Origin: Cycas panzhihuaensis
Lineage: Eukaryota > Cycadophyta
DNA length: 64,000 nucleotides
Direction of reading: 5' to 3'
Assembly: GCA_023213395.1 (NCBI GenBank)
Contig: CM041465.1
Coordinates: 9,672,001 to 9,736,000 of the forward strand
The position numbers were made by a program, and so were the translations under genes. The notes beneath the pieces were generated by a model. It was not told the origin of the DNA. It searched no databases and saw only the letters and a list, made by a program, of their open reading frames with translations. Positions 22,860-35,802 of the stretch are shown in pieces (positions within the stretch are counted from its first letter, which is position 1; the number at the start of each line of letters is the position of its first letter).

Positions 22860-24915
22860 TTCATTACATTTTATGCTAAGGTCATGTCAAAACTATTCAA
22901 ACTTTGGTTTGCCAAGTGCTTTGGTGAAGATGTCTACAACCTAGTCCTTAATTGGTTGGTAAACTCAGTCAATGAAGTCATCAAGAGGTTATCATAAGAG
23001 AACTTCTTTTGTGAGCTTTCCATTTAGGAAGGCACTCTTCAATAACATATGAGCTTTATAATGCTCAATAGCGCTATTGGCATGAAATCTTACTTTATAA
23101 ATCCTTCTATAGTCAATCAACTTCTTTCCAAGTGGCACATCTATCAGCTTTCAAGTTTTAGTTTTGAGGATGGAGTTCATCTCTTCATCCATGGATACTT
23201 TCCATGTTTGGTCTTTGACTGCCTCCTCAAATATGGAAGGATCAAGTGTTTATGAAACATGTGTTATTATTGAAAAATTAGTAGAGTGTCTTATTTTTTA
23301 TGGCCTTTTGGCAGCTATGGGAGGAGAAGGGGCATCCTTTAATAATTATTGAACTTACTTGGGAGGTGGCTGAATATTGGTGGCTTCAACCTAAAGATCA
23401 TCAACTGAAATATGTGGCAAATAAGTGCTTACATATGATGTACTCATTAAAGTTGCTGAGGCTAAAGACAAACCTAGTATGTAGGAGGATGTTGGTGTTG
23501 GTGGCTCTGGTGGCTCTAGAATTGATGCAAGAGGCACTTGAGGTATATGAACATCATCTTTGACTATATACTAAAGTTTTGAGGTGTCTAAGACTTAAGT
23601 ATTTTTAGCAAAAATGACATCTTGAGTGGTGTAGGTTTGATTCCCAATAATGTTAAACACTTTATAGGCTTTGCAACCATGTACATAGCCAAAGAAGATG
23701 CACTTAAGGCTCTTGTCATCAAGTTTCTTTCTATTATGCTTTGGAGTAAGTTTGTATACCATGCATCTAAATGTCTTCAAATGTGTAACTATTGGTTGAA
23801 TTCCTATCCAAGCCTCCTTAAGAGTGATCTTCCTAATAACAAAAGTAGGACTCCAATTTGTAAGATAGGCTATTATTGTGATGGAATCAACCCAAACTCG
23901 TGTAGTAAGGTTGGCTCCACTCAACATAGCTTTAGCTTTATTCACCAATATTTGGTTTATTCTCTTAGCTACACTATTTTGTTAAGCTATGTGAGGTGCT
24001 AAAACCTGGCATTTGATGCCATGTTGTTTGCCAAAATTGGTGAATTGATTTGAGATGTATGCACCACCATTGTTAGATCTAAGTATCTTGATAGTCATGC
24101 CACTCTCATTTTCTCAAGAAGTAAACCTATACTTTCTTGGAATAATCATCTATAAATGTCATGAAATACTGACTACCATTGATTGATTGCATTGACATAG
24201 GCTTACAAATGTTTGAGTGGACCAACTTCAAAGGTTGGGAGGCTCTTCATTCATTCTTAGATGGGCAAATTTTCTCTTTATTGCTTTCCCATAAGGCATG
24301 CCTTATACATATTGTTGTATTTATTGATCTTGGATAAGCCATATACCATATAAAGCCTTAACATGGGGTTCAAAATCTATATATTCAAGTGACCTAGGCA
24401 TTGATGCCATAGATAGTCCTTGATGCTATTTGATATAGATGTCTCATCTATATGTGAGCATTCACTTGGTTCTTGGACACAAGGTTGGTCCTATATTATG
24501 ATATCCTTACCTTTGTTAGGTTCAGTACTTTGAGCCATCTAAATTCTACTTGTCGATTTGGCTAACTAAAAGTATATTTATTTCCATACTTAGAACTAAA
24601 AATACATTGTTGATGTGATGCCTTATTTTGGAGTCTTTTAATCCTATTAAGGCCCTTCCAATTTTAGTCATATCATATGTGAGGTTGTCCCTAAATGTAA
24701 CTATTTATATATTAATTAGATAGGTTTCCTCCAATATATTTTCTATGCTAGTCATGTGCTGAGTGGTACCTGAGTTAAGTAGCCATGAGTTGTCACTGTA
24801 TTAAGATAGAAATGTTGTAAATAATAGATTTTGAGAGGAGGTGTCCTAGATGTCTATCATAAGGCCTCCTTGTTGAGTGTTAGGGTTGGTCCTTTGATTC
24901 TTAGGTAGGAGTTAT
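22860..24915 (-). pseudogene. Copia pol of element B: protease, integrase, deleted RT
   Basis: Minus strand: protease SWLLNSGTTQHM (about 24785-24750), with the catalytic Asp changed to Asn (24774-24776); integrase finger and core (24600-24000); the conserved block KAMLSGANLTTRVWVDSITIIAYLTNWSPT and FFGYVHGCKAYKVF (23940-23640); then RT start (DQTWKVSMDEEMNSILK, LLKSAFLNGKLTKEVLL). Directly afterwards comes the family's C-terminal end (VVDIFTKALGKPKFE, about 22920). The catalytic half of RT and all of RNase H are therefore absent. The copia assignment is firm. Confidence 0.82.
24911..24915 (+). repeat. Target site duplication GTTAT, left
   Basis: GTTAT just outside the 3' LTR of copia copy B, repeated at 32522-32526. 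Confidence 0.9.
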
Positions 24916-25225
24916 TGAAGGAAGGATGGATCTAGGGAATAAATCACTCACATGCACACAATGGTAATGGAGAATGAAAAAGAGTTGAAACAAGATATGA
25001 GAGCAAGCTTAGAGGTGAGAATGAATAGTGACTCCCTCCTTGAGATTTTGCCTTTTATTATTAAGGGTGAGCATTAGGGCTAGATTTTCCCACCTAATGA
25101 CATGAAGTTGAAATTACATCTAAATGTACATAAAGTACATTTCATTAAGAGACTAATTCTAATAATATATCATAAGGTCATATAATTGATCTACACAAAT
25201 GACCTTAATACATTAACCTCTTTCA
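24916..25225 (-). repeat. 3' LTR of copia copy B (310 bp)
   Basis: TGAAGGAAGGATGG ... CCTCTTTCA; partner of 32211-32521. TG/CA ends, and the polypurine tract follows. Confidence 0.93.
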
Positions 25226-25236
25226 ATCCCCACCTT
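25226..25236 (-). promoter_or_regulatory. Polypurine tract of copia copy B
   Basis: Minus strand AAGGTGGGGAT directly before the LTR start TGAAAGAGG. Confidence 0.75.
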
Positions 25237-25672
25237 AATGTTGAAAAGTCATTTTTAAGAAAATCTATTCTATGAGGTCTTCATTTGAGTCTCATTATTA
25301 CATTGAAATTCTAAATGATACTTTTGTGGGAAAACCCTAATGGTGAATAAAAACCTACAAACTTTCTAAGATCTATAGCCCCTTTTATAAATTAAGATGG
25401 CTAAAGTGGGTCTTTTATGTAGCTTGATAGCCAAGCAACTTAAATATGCAGCTTAATCTGCTAAGTCTCCATATACCGTTTAGTCATCCCCTATGCCCTT
25501 TTGGGTTGTCACAGGTTCTAATTTTCCAAAACTAGTACAACCCTTATCTTTCCATGCCCACATGGGGTTTTCACAATAGGATCGAGTATAGACTTACTCT
25601 TATTCTTCTGTGCCCATAAGGGGTTTTCATGAAAAGAATAGAGTATGATGATCTTATTGCCATCTTCTTTGA

Positions 25673-28600
25673 TCAATCGAAGATGGAGGCCCTAAGGCCA
25701 AGCTGCATTCGAAACTGTTCAAACTTCACCTTTTGTAGCTATTTGGTGAAGATATCGACGACTTGATCTTTTGTGGGGTAGTATTCTAGTTGAATTATGC
25801 CATCATGAACAAGTTCTCTAATCTTGTGAACTTTTGTACTTATGTGTTTAGTACGATCATGAAATACAAGACTTTTTGCCATGCAGATTGCTAATTAATT
25901 ATCCACATGAAGACCAGTAAGACTTGTTTGGGTGATATTTAATGTTTCTAATAATTTTCTAAGCCATATCACCTCCTTGCTGGTTTCAAAAGTAACAATG
26001 TGTTTAGTTTCAATAGTTGAACCTGCAACTATCTTCTGTCATTTAAATCTCCATGATATTGGTGTTATTCTAAGAAATGTTACATACCCAGACATAGATC
26101 TTCCTATATCTTTATCTCCTGTAAAGTATAAATCTGTGTATACAGAAAGTTTGAAGTCTAAATTAGGTTTATATAACATACCATATTTGCTGATCATCTT
26201 AAGGTATCTCAACATTCACACAGCTACCTACCAATGATTCTGCCTATGATTTATTATGTAATGAGCAAGAATGCTAATAGAGTATGCAATATCTAGCCTT
26301 GTATTGGTAGTGTAGATGAGACTACCTACAAGTTTCCTGTAGAGTGTTGCATCCACCTCCCTAGTGTCACCATCAGTTGAGAGTTTGGTATTAGGGTCAA
26401 TAGGTAATGCCACTAGTCGAGCATCTTCTAACTAAAACTTAGTTAGAATATCGTTGATGTATTTTTCTTGGGAGAGAAAAGTTTTTCCATTCTTTTGTGT
26501 TACTTCAATTCCCAAGTAATATTTCATCAAACCAAGGTCAGACAATTTGAACGTTTTACCAAGGTCCTTTTTCAGCTGGCTTATTGCTTATTCACTATTA
26601 CCTGTTACTAGCATGTCATCCATAAAGATTATGAGATAAGTGACTTTATCCTTATGGCGCTTGATGAACAATGTTATATCAATATCTTGGTAGTCACAAA
26701 CCTCGTATCCAAGTTGCCTCATTCTTTTAGACAACTTGGCAAACTAAGAACGAGGGGCTTATTTTAGGCCATACAAGAACTTTTTGAGCCTGTAAACCTT
26801 ATGCTCTTGACCTTTGATTTCATATCCTTTTGGCTGAGCCATGTAAATTTCTTCTTTAAGATCTCCATTAAGAAACATGGTCTTAATATCAAGTTGGTGG
26901 ATTTTCCAACCTTGTTGAGTAGCCAAGGCCACAAGAGTTCTACTTGTAGGCCACTTGGTTATAGATGCAAAGACATCAGTGTAGTCAATGCCTTCCCTTT
27001 ATTTGAATCCTTTAGTAATCAACCTCACCTTGTATTTTTCAAGGGTGTTATCTGATCTATATTTGTTTTTGAAAACCCATTTATTTTGAACTACCTTTCT
27101 GCCAATTGGTAGATCAATGAGCTCTCATATACTATTCTTGATACGAGATTGGTACTCTTCATTTATAGCATTTCTCCAAGCTGTATGTTTTATAGCTTCT
27201 TGGTATGTTATAGGCTCTTCATTAAGAGTAAGGTGCAGTTCTGTTGGTTTAAGCTCAGTATATAATAATTCCTGCATTCTTGCTCTATGGGTATTTTAAG
27301 AGCCAGTTTTGCCCACCTCATCTGGTCGTATGTCCTTATTGAGTTGGTGAGCTTCTCGAGATCCTCAAGTTGGGAATGAAGTCCTCATTTCCTCAACTTC
27401 TTAGTTCTCATCTTGTTTATTAAAATGATTATTTTATGAGGAGGATGTTGATGCGCCTAAGGAAGATGGTCCTTCTACCACTGTTTTACCTTTGTCGATT
27501 AAAGGTGGAGAGGATGGTTTTTCTATAATGGCTTTGCCTTTGTTAACTCTGTTATCTTCAAGGGATGGTGCTGGATATACACTCATTGGTTCAGAGTCAC
27601 AACTTATATCCTCCGAGGCTCTATTGTTAGCTTCCAATATTTAGAGTAATTTATGTCTGCCCCCCTCCCCCCCCCCAAATTTTAGAATCTGAACATCATA
27701 CTTGATAATATGATTATAGCGACATGAGGGTACTTTGGAGTCTAGTTTAAGTAACTGATCCTATATCTTTGCAAAAATGACATCTCTAGTAATGATAATT
27801 TTTTGTTGTAAAGGTATAAAGACCTTATACCCTTTCTTATCCATAGGGTATTCAACAAAGATGCCTTTACATTCTCTTGGCTGGAGTTTATTTCAATCTG
27901 CATCCAGAATATAGGCATAGTATGTAGAGCCAAATATTTTGAAGTAGTGAACAATGGGGGCTTATCCTAACCACTTTTCATTAGGTTCTTATCCTTCCTT
28001 TGATGGGCTAATAACGTTGATACAATAAACAATTGTCCAGATTACTTTGGTCCATAGGTAGGCATGTACATTTTTATATATCAACATAGCTTGAGCCATG
28101 CTCATGATTGTCTTGTTCATGCACTTGGCAACTCCATTTTGCTGTGGGGTACCTACTACTGTTGTTTGATGCTTGATGTCATTGTCTCGAAGGTAGCTTT
28201 CAAACTCATTTGAGGTATATTTTCCACCATTATTAGTTCGAAGATATTTGAGTTGATAACTTGACTCTTTTTCAGTGAGGGCTTTGAATTCTTTGAATAC
28301 ACAGAAGGTTTCATCTTTCTTGTGTAGAAAAGCTACCTATACTTTTCTAGTGAAATCATCAATAAACGAGATATAATATAATTTGCCCTTCAGTGAAGGA
28401 ATGGGCATTAGCCCATAGAAATCAGAGTGTACCAATTATAATGGATGGCTTGATTTCCACTGAATACTAGGAAAGGGTTGTCGATGAGATTTGGTAATGA
28501 TACATGCTTCATATTCAAAGGGCTTAGAGGATAATTTTAGAAGATTTGGAAAAGTGTTAGAAATATCTCTAAGTCTATCAATGTGAACATGGCCCATATG

Positions 28601-30262
28601 AGCATGCCAAAGAGCTTCTAGTAATAAGGTTGGGTGGGTTAAGATGGAATTAAATGTAAATTCTTCATCGGCACAAGTGCTTTGGGCACAATGGGCTTTA
28701 GAAGATAGAGAGTCATTCAGTAGAAAGAGTTTACCAGAGAGATGTCCAGTCAAAACCACTTAATTAGTTGGAGGGTGAATGACCTAGAGAGTCTAGTCAT
28801 TTGTGGTTACACTCAAATCAAATCCATGAGAGACAAGTGTGGATAAGGAGAGTAGGTTTTGTTTAAGATTAGGTATGTATAAGACATGAAACAATGTAAA
28901 ATCTTCTAAGCCTAGGAGTTTCAGGCAAATGTTACTAATTCCTTTAATAGGTTGTTGTGATTTATCAGTCATGTGAATAACTACTTGAACATTTGAGTCA
29001 AATGTCTAATATAGACTGTGATTGTATGTCATATGTTGAGTTGCTCCTGTGCCCATGATCTACTATCTATCGATTGAAGCCACACTATTAGTAATTCCAA
29101 TAGGGCTTGGTATTGATGAAGGGAATTCACAAGTGATATATCTACATCGAGCTTTAAAGTATCTCTTTGGTTGGTCAATGGTATTTGATGTTGAAGATTC
29201 CTCAATTCTTTGAATGTGTGCTTGTACAAATACTACACCACTAAAGGATTCTTCACAAGTTTCTTCAACATTGTGAGCTCCATATTTTGGTTGGAACTTG
29301 GCCAACTTATAAGTGGCGGTTCTGCAATCTTTTACTAAGTGTCCTTTACGGTTACATTGATCACACATAATAGTTTGATTACCAGTCCTTGAAGAGATAC
29401 TCGATTGGCCTGACTGTCTTGCTCTTTGTTGAGGTGACCCTTGGCCTTGAGACTATCGAGGCTGTAACTAAGGGTTTGATTGACCTTGTGGATGATTTCC
29501 CATGTTTCTTCCTCTTCCTCTTGCTGGACTATTTCCTCTACTATGAGAGGGACCTTGATTTCTTGTGTAGCAAACTTCTTCTTCTACCTCAAAGGCTACA
29601 TCTGGAAGAGAGTTAGAGGCTACAAAGTTCATATCAAAGGTCTTGTTAAATTCTATGAACTTATTAACAAGTGCTTCAAAGTTGAGTGTCTTCAATGTTC
29701 CACTAGATTGAAGATTTCCAAGCAAGTTTTTATAATCAGGAATATGTAGACATGATTGGATCAAGAATACAGAAGTGATACATTGGGTCTTAAAATCTTT
29801 ATCAATTGCTTGTTTGATTGGTTGAAGGAGATTTATTATCTCATGAGCTCGTCCCTTTTGCATTTTTAATTTGTTCATTTTCATAATAAGATGAAAGAAT
29901 TCTAAATCTGATTTGGTATCAAAGTTCTTCTTGAGAACTTTTAGGACCTTCCAAGCTGTATCATGTTGCTCTTCATTAATCAAGTTATGCAAGGAGTGAT
30001 CAGTGACTAACAAAATTCTTACACGAATCTTTTCATAATCTATCTCCCATTATAGTTTGGCTACAACATCTGTAGGAGATGTTGGGGCAGATCTACCAAA
30101 AGTGGATGTTGTAGTTGTTACTAGTATGCTAGGTGTAGGTTGCAAATGGGCTCTCTAAAGGCCTTCATACTTTACAACATTTTAAACTCCAGTGTACCGT
30201 AGATCCCAATTTACTTTGCCTTTCAATATGCAATTCATATTCTACTTAAATTGAGATGACAT
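25673..30262 (-). pseudogene. Copia gag-pol polyprotein, copy B, decayed
   Basis: Starts at the ATG at 30262 (MSSQFK, as in copy A) and ends at the TGA at 25673-25675. The gag is open for 181 codons (30013-29468; LHNLINEEQHDTAWKVLKVL, SSGTLKTLNFEALVNKFIEF). The zinc knuckle CDQCNRKGHLVKDC (about 29365-29324) is intact. The integrase finger (LLEALWHAHMGHVHIDRLRD, then C-x2-C) lies at 28640-28480, the integrase core to 27740, a Ser/Pro-rich linker with VEGPSSLGASTSSS at 27640-27434, RT at 27300-26230 and RNase H to about 25900. The G-run at the integrase/RT boundary (27660-27676) has expanded and shifts the frame. There are many further stops. Confidence 0.92.
27660..27676 (-). promoter_or_regulatory. 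Expanded internal polypurine run in pol (possible central PPT)
   Basis: On the minus strand ten G, one A and six G. The equivalent place in copy A has seven G (2222-2228) and in copy C reads AGAGGGGGAGAT (54025-54036), close to the family's true polypurine tract. A central plus-strand primer is possible; here it has expanded by slippage. Confidence 0.4.
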
Positions 30263-32196
30263 GGTGATGATGAAGAAGTAGAAGAGATGATAGAAGTATG
30301 TGCGACTAACACATGTGGCTAGTACACCTAGTGCAATAGGGATGTAGAAATAAATGCTATGATGAGAAGCAAACAATGATTAAGTATTTTTCAACAACTA
30401 TGAAAAATGAGCGTAAGTGATGATACAAGAACGAGGCCTAATGTAGAGCTGGCAAAGAGTGGTGATGTGTCATGCCACTAACCTCTCACTTATGTCTATA
30501 TGTAGGTGAGGTTTTGATGCTTAAGGCTTCTAGTATATGATTATGACCTTCATTCACAATACCTGCACCTACGCTTAGTGATGAAATCCAAGTCATAGTG
30601 GAGCTTAGGTGCTCCCAGTCCTCACCTAGTTCACTAATGAGTAGCTATATACCTCCTCTGAAGAGTCAAATAGTACTGTGTATCCCATGACTATGAAAGA
30701 TATTGGATGTGGTTAATTTTAATCTTGCATTAAGGTTTTCAGATTTCTTGGGTGGTTATCAGGATTATCCCTGATTGGAGGCCATAGGTATGGCTAACTT
30801 GTCCCTCCACCACAATTCTGGTTAAGACTAGACCTAGTATAAAACTTACACCTCCCTTAAGACCTGGACTTCGGCCAACCATGGTCTATTTCAACCAAGG
30901 TGAGTGTGCACACAAGTTAAGTACTGGCTGTATAGATCATACAGATGAGATTCCTTTTAGGAATAGTGTAAGATGTTTTCGTATAATTGAAAACTAAAAT
31001 GGAAAGTTGTCAAATGTGCTTACTTACTTTTCATGCTTGCTTTGTTGTTGTTACTACTTTATGTGATTCTTTATGCTATGTGTGCAAAAAGAAAAAGCAT
31101 GCTATATTTAGTAGGGAATCAGATGTTGCTTCCGATCCAAGGTTTCCCTTGCTTTAATACAATGTTTCTAAATATGTTTTTGGATGTTTTGATACAATAG
31201 CCACAATAGGATAAAAAATGAATAAACTTTCCACTAAAATGCTAATTTTTCTAAATCTATACACATGCTATTTTTTCCTATTTTGTGATTTTTTCACAAA
31301 ATTTATAAATAATGATAAATGAGTATAATTTTTTAAAATTACAAATATGAAGGCCTAAATGATGAAATATGAATTTATGATAGAAGGAAAAAGTGTTCAT
31401 AATTTCATTTTTAATAGAGTTGTGAAGTCATATTTTTGAAAAGACACAAAAAACTACCCAAAAAAGCACAAAAGCAAAATCCTACCAGATCCACTATCTC
31501 AGAATCTGAACTTCAATATGTCAAAAGTTACATTTTGATATATACATTAACTTTCCCTTCTGCACCATTTCCAAAATTTACCAAAACGCTGCCCAAAATG
31601 CCCTTGCAATGTCCTTTATGGGGTTGAGTAAGCAAAATCAGGAACTGTGAGAAAACTACATAGATCTCACTAACTGGTGGATGAAATTTGATGAGATTTA
31701 TCTTAAACTGATCCTAATACATAAATCTACTAGATATCTTAATAAAACTTTTAGATTTTTAGCTTATAATTAAAGGATTTCATTAGTAAAAGTGCCTTAA
31801 ATCACTTATACGTAAATTTTACCCTTTTATCTTAGCCAAAAATTGTTGATGTAGACTAAATCTGAAGTTTCTCTAGAAGATAAAAATGATCCTCTAGTTA
31901 AGGTAAATTTGTATGCCAAATTTTATCAAAATCTGAGATGGTCAATTTTTTTATGAAAATTTGGGCCTTTAATGCTTTCAGGATTGTTTCGACAACTGAA
32001 TGTCTTCAAAAACCTATATTCCTCACCTCTGAATCTCTATACATATAGATAAAGTAGCAACATACAAAGTACTATAATTTTAAGCTCTCAAAATATTAAA
32101 AAAATGATGAATGCACTCTCAATACTTCACATTAAAGGTGAAGGAGAGGCAAAATGACTCCATGCAAGTAGAATGGAGTGAGTAGATCCCTTTCTA
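30263..32196 (-). other. Leader of copia copy B
   Basis: About 1.9 kb, non-coding, colinear in its gag-proximal half with the leader of copy A. The AT-rich distal half has no frame worth calling. Confidence 0.6.
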
Positions 32197-32208
32197 GCTC
32201 TGATACCA
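32197..32208 (-). promoter_or_regulatory. Primer-binding site of copia copy B
   Basis: Minus strand TGGTATCAGAGC, a perfect match to the initiator-methionine tRNA site, two bases inside the LTR. Confidence 0.93.
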
Positions 32209-32210
32209 CA

Positions 32211-32521
32211 TGAAAGAAGGATGGATCTAGGGAATAAATGACTCACATGCACATAATGGCAATGGAGAATGAAAAAGAGATGAAACAAGATATGAGAGCA
32301 AGCTTGGAGGTGAGAATGAATAATGACCCCCTCCTTGAGATTTCGCCTTTTATTATTGAGGGTGAGAATTAGGGTTAGGATTTTCCTACCTAATAACATG
32401 AACCTGAAATTACATCTAAATGCGCATAAAGTACATTTCATTAAGAGACTAATGCTAACATTATATCCTAAGGTCATATAAATAATCTACACAAATGACC
32501 TTGATACATTAACCTCTTTCA
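32211..32521 (-). repeat. 5' LTR of copia copy B (311 bp)
   Basis: TGAAAGAAGGATGG ... CCTCTTTCA; partner of 24916-25225. Confidence 0.93.
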
Positions 32522-32526
32522 GTTAT
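32522..32526 (+). repeat. Target site duplication GTTAT, right
   Basis: Matches 24911-24915. Confidence 0.9.
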
Positions 32527-34342
32527 TATCTATTCTGTTGTCATTAACTTTGATTAGGTCTTTAGTTCTAATTTTGTTGATGCCCCTCCTCGTAGATAGA
32601 TAGGGCCTTCTTGTTGTAAAATAGGGCCTTCTTGTTATAAAATAGGGCTTTCTTATTGGAAGTAATAAGCTCCTTATTATGGATAAGGGGCTCCTTATTG
32701 AGAAATGGGGTCTTCTTGTTGTGGATAAGGCACTCCTTGTTAAGGGCATGGTCCTTATTAAAAACTAGTTCCTCTATGTTAGTAGTTAGGTGCACCTTGT
32801 TAAAAATATAGAGTTCCTTATTAATAGTATAGGGCTGCTTGTTGGAAACTAGGTCCATAAGGTTATTCCCCTTAATTTTTCAATATTTAGAGATCAACCT
32901 ATTTTCTCATTATTTAATGGTAAGATGGCTCATTTTTCCATAGTATAAATAAATGACATTAGGCCTACTCTTCTAATTCTTTTTTGATTGAGGCTATGGC
33001 AGTTACTAGGGTTGTTGAAGCTACTGACCTTGATGGGAGGAGGCACTAACTTGATGTGATTACTACTAAGTTGGTGACTGACTTATCTCTTGCGAGACGT
33101 CTAAGGAGTCTAATTATTGAGTAAGACTTTGTAGTTGACTAGGCTACTAAGTTAGCTATTATATAGTCTTGCCCCTCTTTGAATTTTAGGCTACAAATGC
33201 AGGGGCTGAATCAGAGGTAGATGTTACCCCTTATTAGTTGAGAATGTTTTCTTCTCTTAGTAGGAGTTCCTCAAAGGTGATAAAGTCTATTTTTGTGTAG
33301 TTATCATGCAGTTTAGAAATAAAATTATTGTATTCTATTGGAGGATATTAAGAATACTAGATATAAGGTCATGGTATGATGGAGGTTTTAAAAGGATTAG
33401 TAGTTGATTTCTAATAATATTAACTTTAGTTAGATGAGTAATAATATTTCCAACAAAAGGGATAACAAATAGGCATGCTTTGAGAGTTAAGGATCTTGAC
33501 TCATATTTCCTCTTATAGAGAGCATATATGATGGTCTAAGCTTTGTGAGAGGTTGTAGCTATTTCTATATTCTAATCTACTTGGTCTTCTACCACCAAGT
33601 GGAGAAAGGACAAGGCTATATTATCCTTATCTATAAAGTTAGCTAAGATAGTTGGATCAGGTAGAACTATGATTCTAGGATCATTAGGGTCTTGGATTAG
33701 TTCAAGTAAGGGGATATCATCATTAATATAGCCCCAAAAGTCATTTATGATGAGTAGGTTTTTCACTTATTTCTTCTAAGCTATAAAGTTATTTAGGCTA
33801 TTGATTTTGATTATGCTTGATAGAAGCATTTATAATGTCATTTCTAAGTGCCCTTTAGTTTTGAGTTTTAAGTGCTTGTGTGCTATTCTACTTAGGAGCT
33901 ACTAATCTAGAGTTCTAAGTTATTTGGTCTCTAAGAAACCTCTTAGTTACTATCCTATCTAGTGCCATCTACTGATAAGTGGTAAACCAAGGACCCTATA
34001 TATTAGTACATGAGCTCAAGGCTCTATATACCTCAGTATATGGGCTGCTAAGAAGGTCAATGACCCCCCTAATTTATGGATTCACTGGTGCTAGATTTAT
34101 GCCTAACAATAGATCTAGTAGTGGGAACTTAACAACTGAGGCACTCATGTACTTCGAGTCTAGCTTAATCTCCAAATAATAAAAGATAGTTTACCACCTT
34201 AGTCTGCCACTTAATACACCCTATAGCTAATAGTTTTCTTAGTAAATTCAATAAATACCAAGGGCATGTATGGAGTGGTAACTTTAGGGGACTTAATGAT
34301 TTCCCTTGCAAGGCTAGTATAGTTATCTTGTTGATTCAACAT
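32527..34342 (-). pseudogene. Copia gag of element B with zinc knuckle remnant and heptapeptide repeat
   Basis: ATG at 34342 (MLNQQDN), then a broken UBN2-type gag (FIDKDNIALSFLHLVVEDQVD and SHKAxTIIYALYKRKYESRS, about 33640-33470). A zinc-knuckle remnant follows (LYYGKMSHLTIK, about 32950-32910), in which the Cys positions read Tyr or Leu after G-to-A-type changes. In the same frame comes an array of about eleven 7-residue units (32840-32600). The protease of this element continues on the far side of copy B, at 24.8 kb. Many stops elsewhere. Confidence 0.75.
32598..32845 (-). repeat. 21-bp tandem repeat encoding NKxxLxx heptapeptides
   Basis: Minus strand, in the gag/zinc-knuckle frame: NKELYIF, NKVHLTT, NIEELVF, NKDHAL, NKECLIH, NKKTPFL, NKEPLIH, NKELITS, NKKALFY, NKKALFY, NKKALSI. 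The period is 21 bp except for one 18-bp unit. The most alike neighbours are at 32605-32650. All frames show a period of seven residues, but only this one is continuous with the zinc knuckle and free of stops across the array. Confidence 0.82.
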
Positions 34343-35790
34343 TATCTTGATTAATGTTTCAAGTTAAAGATGAATTTTAAGATGATCTTATTTATAAGTA
34401 AGGTTCTTTTTAATAAGAAAAGCTAAAAAGTGAAATGAAATACAAGAAAATAAAAGGAAAAGAAGGGTTTAGTGAGTTATTTGAAAGGACTTAATCCAAG
34501 AAGATCCACCTCAACCTCCAAGAAGAACACCTATAATAACCAAACCATAAGCACTTTGTTAGCCTAAAAAATAGATTAAAACAACTTATTTACAATCAAT
34601 AATGGTATATAACATTAAAAAATCTTATAAAGAACTGAAGTTAGGTCTTCAAATGATGAGAAAAGGTGTAAGAATACTCAAATAAATAACCTAGTGTTAA
34701 TAGCTTGGAACTCCTATCAAATTGACTCAAATCAAGCTAAAAATGACTTTAAACTATAGCCCTCTAAATTATCTTTCTAATGATTTAGATGACACCTAAT
34801 TCTGACTTATAGTTAGAAAGTTATGAAGAAAACTATGATAGGTACCCTTTATACTAAGAAAATAATGAGGTTAGGGCTTAAGCCCCCATGATACTTGACC
34901 CTCGATCACTAAACTATAGCACATGACCACTTGCTGAGCTACTACAGGGCTAGGTGGATTTGAAACTATATCCAAAACACCCTAAAGATTTTGCATAATA
35001 AAAAATTATAAAAAAGAGCTTATACAATTTGAGTTACACCCTTTTTTAATGAAAATATGGTCATATGAAATCAGAATATGATCAAAATAGGGGGTTTAAA
35101 TGTAGATTTAATTCAAAAAATTAAATCCAATTGAATTTCTTATAAACTTTATGAAATATAATGTAAAAAATATTAAATTTTTATATGAGAAAAGGTCATG
35201 TGTTTTCCATAGCCTGCACACACCTTCCCATAGTGAATGGAAGCTAACAAAGCTCAAAAACTCATCTTAGAAGATCTAAAACTAAGTGAAATCATAACTT
35301 GGCACTGTGGTACCCCTTCTTATACTCAAACAAAGCTACAGCAATGAGAAATGATCTCAAATAGGATCACAAAAGCTCATGGAGGTATTACAACTACTTG
35401 GGACTATAAAGAACCAAACAAATACTAAAACCTCTTAGTAAAAGCTTGGAACAATGTTTAAGTAACCTTAGAGGACTGTTGAATTGACATATCTTTATTT
35501 GAGGGAAAGATGTAGCCAACACAAATGATTTAGGGTTGAAATAATGGCCAAAATGAAGCTATTTTTGGCAAAAAATAGAGCCATGAGCTTTGTGGTCTAT
35601 TACAAGCCTAAAAACCTACACTATGACATTGAAATAAACTAAAAAAAGCTTGATGTAGCCTTATATTAGATAGTGGGTATAAACTATTGATGAAAAACTT
35701 GAAAAATAGTAGGAACAAGATGCCATTATGGGTAAACAAACCTCTATTTCTCACATATTCCTTAAAATATACCAAATGGAGCACATGATG
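34343..35790 (-). other. Leader of element B
   Basis: Non-coding AT-rich stretch between gag and primer-binding site. I see no further structure. Confidence 0.5.
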
Positions 35791-35802
35791 GCTCTAATAC
35801 CA
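35791..35802 (-). promoter_or_regulatory. Primer-binding site of element B
   Basis: Minus strand TGGTATTAGAGC, one transition from the initiator-methionine tRNA site, directly at the LTR end. Confidence 0.85.

Larger units (their letters stand above)
24916..32521 (-). mobile_element. Ty1/copia family 1 copy B, full length
   Basis: 7.6-kb minus-strand element with both LTRs (310 and 311 bp), primer-binding site, long leader, gag-pol and polypurine tract, flanked by the 5-bp duplication GTTAT. It inserted in the polyprotein frame of copia B, between that element's zinc-knuckle/repeat linker and its protease. The LTRs differ at roughly 8% of positions by my count, so the insertion is old. It is the only family 1 copy in the window with both ends and a TSD. 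Confidence 0.95.

Noticed and set aside
32519-32749. 76-codon frame with TRRPYFT-like heptapeptides
   Set aside because: Any frame across a 21-bp repeat shows a seven-residue period. The NKxxLxx frame is the one continuous with the zinc-knuckle remnant.
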